Below, in pieces: positions 5,369-8,685 of a DNA stretch of 8,685 bases; within the stretch, counting starts at the first letter, position 1; every line of letters starts with the position of its first letter. The stretch covers positions 1 to 8,685 of the forward strand of contig CAMDQP010000038.1 in assembly GCA_945906115.1 (NCBI GenBank). The letters are read 5' to 3'. The position numbers and the translations under genes are program-made. A model generated the notes under the pieces. The model saw only the letters and a program-made list of their open reading frames with translations, was not told where the DNA came from and searched no databases. This DNA is from Opitutus sp. GAS368 (GTDB lineage: Bacteria > Verrucomicrobiota > Verrucomicrobiia > Opitutales > UBA953).

Positions 5369-6409
5369 ATGCAGCCGCAGCTCGCCCAACTCGTCGCCGC
5401 CGCCACCCAGGAAGCCTCCGCCGTCGCCACCCGCGCCGAGCTCGAAGCCTTCAAGGCGCGCGTCGTCGGCCCCAATGGCTCCCTGACCCAGGTGATGAAG
5501 GGGATGGCCACCCTGTCGAAGGAAGAACGCCCGGTCGTGGGTAAGCTCATCAACGAGGCGAAGAAGTCCGTCGAGGAACTCCTCGCGGTGCTCCTCGTTA
5601 AGGTCGAGAACGCGGAGATCGCCGCCGCCCTCGGCGCGTCCGTCGACCCGACCCTCGCGAGCCCCGACGCTCCTGCGGGCTCGCTCCATCCGCTCTCCCG
5701 CACCCGCGAACGTATCCTCGCGTCCTTTCGCAAGCTGGGCTTCGTCGTCGCCGACGGTCCCGAGGTCGAGACGGAGTGGCATTGCTTCGACGCCCTCAAT
5801 ACTCCCGCCGATCACCCGGCCCGCGACATGCAGGACACGCTCTACATGCCGAAGGCGTTTCGCTCCGCCGATGCGCCCCGTAAGGCCGACGAAGCGATCC
5901 TCCTCCGCACACACACGTCCAGCGTACAGGTCCGCACGATGCTCTCGCGCAGGCCGCCGTTCCGCATCGTCGCCCCAGGTCGCTGCTTCCGCCGCGACGC
6001 GGTCGATGCGACGCACTCCGCCAACTTCCACCAGGTTGAAGGGCTTTGGATCGACCGCAACGTGACGCTCGCCGATCTCCGCGGCGTGCTCGACTTCTTC
6101 GTGAAGGAAACCTTCGGCGCCGACGCCGAAATCCGCCTGCGCCCGTCGTTCTTCCCTTTCACGGAACCGTCCTTTGAGATGGACCTCCGCTCGCCTAATC
6201 TGGGCCGCCTCTCCAACCGCTGGCTGGAAATCATGGGCTGCGGTCTCGTCGACCCGAAGGTGCTCGAGCTCTGCGGCCTCGACCCAAAGGAATGGTCGGG
6301 CCTCGCCTTCGGCCTCGGCCTCGAACGCATCACGATGCTGGTCCACGGCATCGACGACATTCGCCACTTTTATAACAACGATACGCGCTTCCTGCGCCAG
6401 TTCGCCTAA
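5369..6409 (+). CDS. pheS: Phenylalanyl-tRNA synthetase alpha subunit
   Basis: PheS carries the class II catalytic core that activates phenylalanine and charges tRNA(Phe), working as an (alpha-beta)2 tetramer with PheT in the cytoplasm. The product has 346 residues, normal for the bacterial subunit. Residues 1-85 are the helical tRNA-binding arm with the conserved GPNGSLTQVMKGMATLSKEE stretch. Catalytic signatures follow: GFVVADGPEVE (124-134), NTPADHPARDMQDT (144-157), LLRTHTSSVQVR (178-189), motif 2 GRCFRRD (204-210) with FHQVEG (220-225), FFPFTEPS (261-268) and motif 3 GLGLERITMLVHGIDDIR (315-332). The ATG at 5369 is preferred; an in-frame GTG at 5324 would add 15 residues beginning next to the terminator U run and is less likely. 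No Shine-Dalgarno motif is present. A weak candidate promoter (TTGTTT at 5314, GATTAT at 5339, spacing 19) overlaps the terminator. pheT begins three bases after the stop. Confidence 0.97.
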   Translation: MQPQLAQLVAAATQEASAVATRAELEAFKARVVGPNGSLTQVMKGMATLSKEERPVVGKLINEAKKSVEELLAVLLVKVENAEIAAALGASVDPTLASPDAPAGSLHPLSRTRERILASFRKLGFVVADGPEVETEWHCFDALNTPADHPARDMQDTLYMPKAFRSADAPRKADEAILLRTHTSSVQVRTMLSRRPPFRIVAPGRCFRRDAVDATHSANFHQVEGLWIDRNVTLADLRGVLDFFVKETFGADAEIRLRPSFFPFTEPSFEMDLRSPNLGRLSNRWLEIMGCGLVDPKVLELCGLDPKEWSGLAFGLGLERITMLVHGIDDIRHFYNNDTRFLRQFA

Positions 6410-6412
6410 GCC

Positions 6413-8685
6413 ATGAAAGTCTCTTTCCAAGCCCTCTCCCGTCACCTCGACCTCGCCGGCATCACCGCCGAACGCGTCGCGGAAGCCCTCCCGATGCTCG
6501 GGCTCGAGGTGGAGTCGGTCACGACCTTCGGCCTCGCGCCTCTGCCCCTCGTGGTGGTCGGCGAGATCAAGTCCTTCGATAAACACCCGAAGGCCGATCG
6601 TCTCAGTGTCTGCCAGGTCGACGTGGGCGATGGCGCAATCCGTCAGATCGTCTGCGGTGCGAAGAACTTCAAGGCGGGTGACCGGGTCCCGGTCGCTCTC
6701 CCAGGCACGGTGATGCCGAGCGGTTTCACGATCTCGGTTTCGAAACTCCGCGACGTCGACTCGGCAGGTATGATGTGCTCCTCCGAAGAACTCGGCCTCG
6801 GCAAGGGCGAGGACGGTCTGCTCATTCTGACGCCGCGCCAGCCTACCCTGGGCGCACCGCTCAATTCCCTTTTCGGCGCGCCGGACACGGTGCTCGAGAT
6901 CTCAGTCACGCCGAACCGCGGTGATTGCCTCGGCATCCGTGGCGTCGCCCGCGATCTTGCCGCCGCGCTGGGCCTGACGCTTAAGCCGCTCACGGTGAAG
7001 ACGGCCGCCGGCTTCGCCGCCGCCCCGTCCGCCGCCGATGCGGTGAAGTTCGTCCGCTCGTCCTCGGAGTTCTGCCCTTACTACACGCTCCGCACGCTGA
7101 AGAACGTGAAGGTCGGTCCGAGCCCGGCATGGCTCCGCCGCGACCTCGAGGCCGCCGGCCTCCGTCCGATCAACAATGTGGTCGATATCACAAATTGGGT
7201 GCTGCTCGAACTGGGCCAGCCGCTCCACGCGTTCGACGCGAAGAAGGTCTCCGAAGGCATCGAAGCCCGCCCAGCTCGCGAAGGCGAAGAGATCGTCCTG
7301 CTCGACGGCAAGAAGGTGAAGCTCGAGACCGGCGTCTGCGTCATCGCCGACGCCCAGCGCCCGCTCGTCGTCGCTGGCGTGATGGGTGGCGTCGATTCCG
7401 GTGTGACCGATTCGACGACCGAAATCCTCCTCGAATCCGCGTGGTTCCGCCCCGGCGAAATCCGCCGCGTCGCCCGCCGCATCGGCGTGTCGACCGATTC
7501 TTCCCATCGCTTCGCGCGTGACGTGGATCCGGCCGGCGTCGAGCTCGCCTCGCGCCTCGCCACGGACCTCCTCATCGAGCTCGCTGGTGCCCAGGTATCC
7601 GGTCCCGCCGTTGCGGTCGGCCAGCCGCCGCGCGCTGACGTGACCATCGAACTCCCTGCTGGCTTCGTTGCCGCGAAACTCGGCACGCCGATCGCGGATG
7701 CCGACGTCAATGCGGCCTTCGCTCGCTTGGGTTTCACGGTGAAGGCTTCCGCCTCGGGTTTCACGGTGCTGGTGCCTTCGTTCCGCTCCGACGTGACCCG
7801 TCCGATCGACCTGGTTGAAGAATTCATCCGCATCCATGGTACCGATAAGGTGCCCGCCGGCCGTCCGATCGCCCCGCTCCCGGGCGACGAAGATGCGCTG
7901 ACCTCCGTCTTCACCCGCGAAGTCTCCGCCCGCCTCGTGGGCGCTGGCTTCACGGAGTGTTGCCACTACTCGCTCCGCGACGCCGCGGAACTCGAACGCA
8001 CGCTGGGCGCCGATAAGGCCGCCTTGGTCGCGATGGATAATCCGCTGACCGCCGAACAGACGCACCTGCGGGCTTCGCTCGTCCCCGGCCTTGCCGGTGC
8101 GCTCGCGCTCAATCTCTCGGTCCACGCCGACCCGCACGGTCTCTTCGAAGTCGGCACGGTCTTCCGTCCGCAGGCCGATGGTACGGTGCGCGAATTCATT
8201 TCCGTGGCCTTCGCGATCGCCTCCGAACCAGTAACGCGATCTTGGAAGTCCCGTGAGGCGTTCGACGCCCTCCGCGCCAAGCGCCTCCTGCAGGATGCCG
8301 CCGCGCTCGCCGGCGTCGCTTCAGTCCGCCTTTCGTTCGCCGCCGCCACGGGCGGTCTCTGGCAGGCTGACCATGCCGCCGCCCTCGTCGACCGTGGCCG
8401 TGCCGCGGAAGGCGCCTGCGGCGTCCTCGACCTCCGCTGGACGCGTTCGCTCGGCTTGAAGAGCTCGGTCATCGCCGGCGAAGTCTGCTTCCCGCGCTCG
8501 GCCTTCGCTGAAGCCCGCAAGATCCCGCGCTTCGAAGCCTTCTCATCCTTCCCGCCCGTCACGAAGGACGTCGCGGTCATCGTCCCGCTCGATGTCGCCG
8601 CCGCGGAAGTCGAAAGCCGCGTCCGCCAAGGCGCCGTCAAGGCCGCCGGCAAGGAGTTCGCGCTGGAGTCGGTCAACTGCTTCGA
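6413..8685 (+). CDS. pheT: Phenylalanyl-tRNA synthetase beta subunit (3' end outside the window)
   Basis: PheT is the partner of PheS; it binds tRNA and carries the editing site that removes mischarged Tyr-tRNA(Phe). The frame is open from ATG 6413 for 757 codons, and the family is about 800 residues, so roughly 40-45 are missing. Domains in order: the N-terminal segment (MKVSFQALSRHLDLAGI, LGLEVE at 30-35); the EMAP-like tRNA-binding domain at about 44-155 with HPKADRL (58-64) and CGAKNF (81-86); PNRGDCLGIRGVARDLAAAL (167-186); the B3/B4 editing domain with ELGQPLHAFD (266-275), LLESAWF and TDSSHRFARDVDP (361-373); the B5 domain at about 408-475; the catalytic-like core; and the start of the C-terminal FDX-ACB domain (FSSFPPVTKDVAVIV, from 710). 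TDSSHRFARDVDP differs slightly from the usual RFERGVDP. Only three bases separate it from pheS, with no Shine-Dalgarno motif, so translation is probably coupled. Confidence 0.97.
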   Translation, partial: MKVSFQALSRHLDLAGITAERVAEALPMLGLEVESVTTFGLAPLPLVVVGEIKSFDKHPKADRLSVCQVDVGDGAIRQIVCGAKNFKAGDRVPVALPGTVMPSGFTISVSKLRDVDSAGMMCSSEELGLGKGEDGLLILTPRQPTLGAPLNSLFGAPDTVLEISVTPNRGDCLGIRGVARDLAAALGLTLKPLTVKTAAGFAAAPSAADAVKFVRSSSEFCPYYTLRTLKNVKVGPSPAWLRRDLEAAGLRPINNVVDITNWVLLELGQPLHAFDAKKVSEGIEARPAREGEEIVLLDGKKVKLETGVCVIADAQRPLVVAGVMGGVDSGVTDSTTEILLESAWFRPGEIRRVARRIGVSTDSSHRFARDVDPAGVELASRLATDLLIELAGAQVSGPAVAVGQPPRADVTIELPAGFVAAKLGTPIADADVNAAFARLGFTVKASASGFTVLVPSFRSDVTRPIDLVEEFIRIHGTDKVPAGRPIAPLPGDEDALTSVFTREVSARLVGAGFTECCHYSLRDAAELERTLGADKAALVAMDNPLTAEQTHLRASLVPGLAGALALNLSVHADPHGLFEVGTVFRPQADGTVREFISVAFAIASEPVTRSWKSREAFDALRAKRLLQDAAALAGVASVRLSFAAATGGLWQADHAAALVDRGRAAEGACGVLDLRWTRSLGLKSSVIAGEVCFPRSAFAEARKIPRFEAFSSFPPVTKDVAVIVPLDVAAAEVESRVRQGAVKAAGKEFALESVNCF

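Noticed and set aside
5285..6586. A 433-codon minus-strand open frame opposite pheS
   Set aside because: It crosses the terminator and the pheS-pheT junction and has no protein-like features; pheS is certain from its class II motifs.
6902..8137. A 411-codon open frame on the minus strand inside pheT
   Set aside because: Its sequence is Arg/Glu/Gly-rich without a recognisable fold, and the plus strand carries the continuous domains of PheT; it is an antisense shadow.

Overview
The window is a compact, GC-rich stretch of bacterial core genome: translation machinery plus one cell-wall enzyme and one redox enzyme. Protein character and layout suggest the Verrucomicrobiota/PVC group, perhaps an Opitutae-like member. 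The clues are an IF-3 with a basic N-terminal extension and an acidic tail, an rpmI-rplT-pheS-pheT operon without infC at its head, a six-domain S1, and no Shine-Dalgarno sequences. This placement is an inference from general character; no search was possible.

The minus-strand block runs right to left from about 4471 to the left edge. It holds a divergent Bcp/PrxQ-like peroxiredoxin (3995-4471), infC for IF-3 (3232-3900), an exported zinc N-acetylmuramoyl-L-alanine amidase four bases after infC (2265-3227), and rpsA for ribosomal protein S1 (366-2078) with a clear intrinsic terminator (315-341). Last comes the first part of an unrecognised membrane protein (278 to the edge).

The plus-strand block starts from a shared 162-base divergent gap (4472-4633). 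It holds rpmI (bL35, 4634-4825), rplT (bL20, 4910-5266), a strong intrinsic terminator (5289-5320), pheS (5369-6409) and pheT (6413 to the edge, lacking about its last 40-45 residues). bL35 and bL20 are 50S proteins. PheS and PheT form the (alpha-beta)2 phenylalanyl-tRNA synthetase. The minus-strand block supplies the 30S-side functions (IF-3, S1).

I saw no mobile element, CRISPR array, RNA gene or defence system, and no gene-free stretch exceeds 300 bases. The window is essentially ordinary housekeeping DNA. The points worth a second look are the uncoupling of infC from rpmI-rplT, the absence of Shine-Dalgarno motifs next to a complete S1, repeated AACCAA motifs in leaders, the degenerate peroxiredoxin active site, the IF-3 extensions, and the terminator placed directly before pheST.
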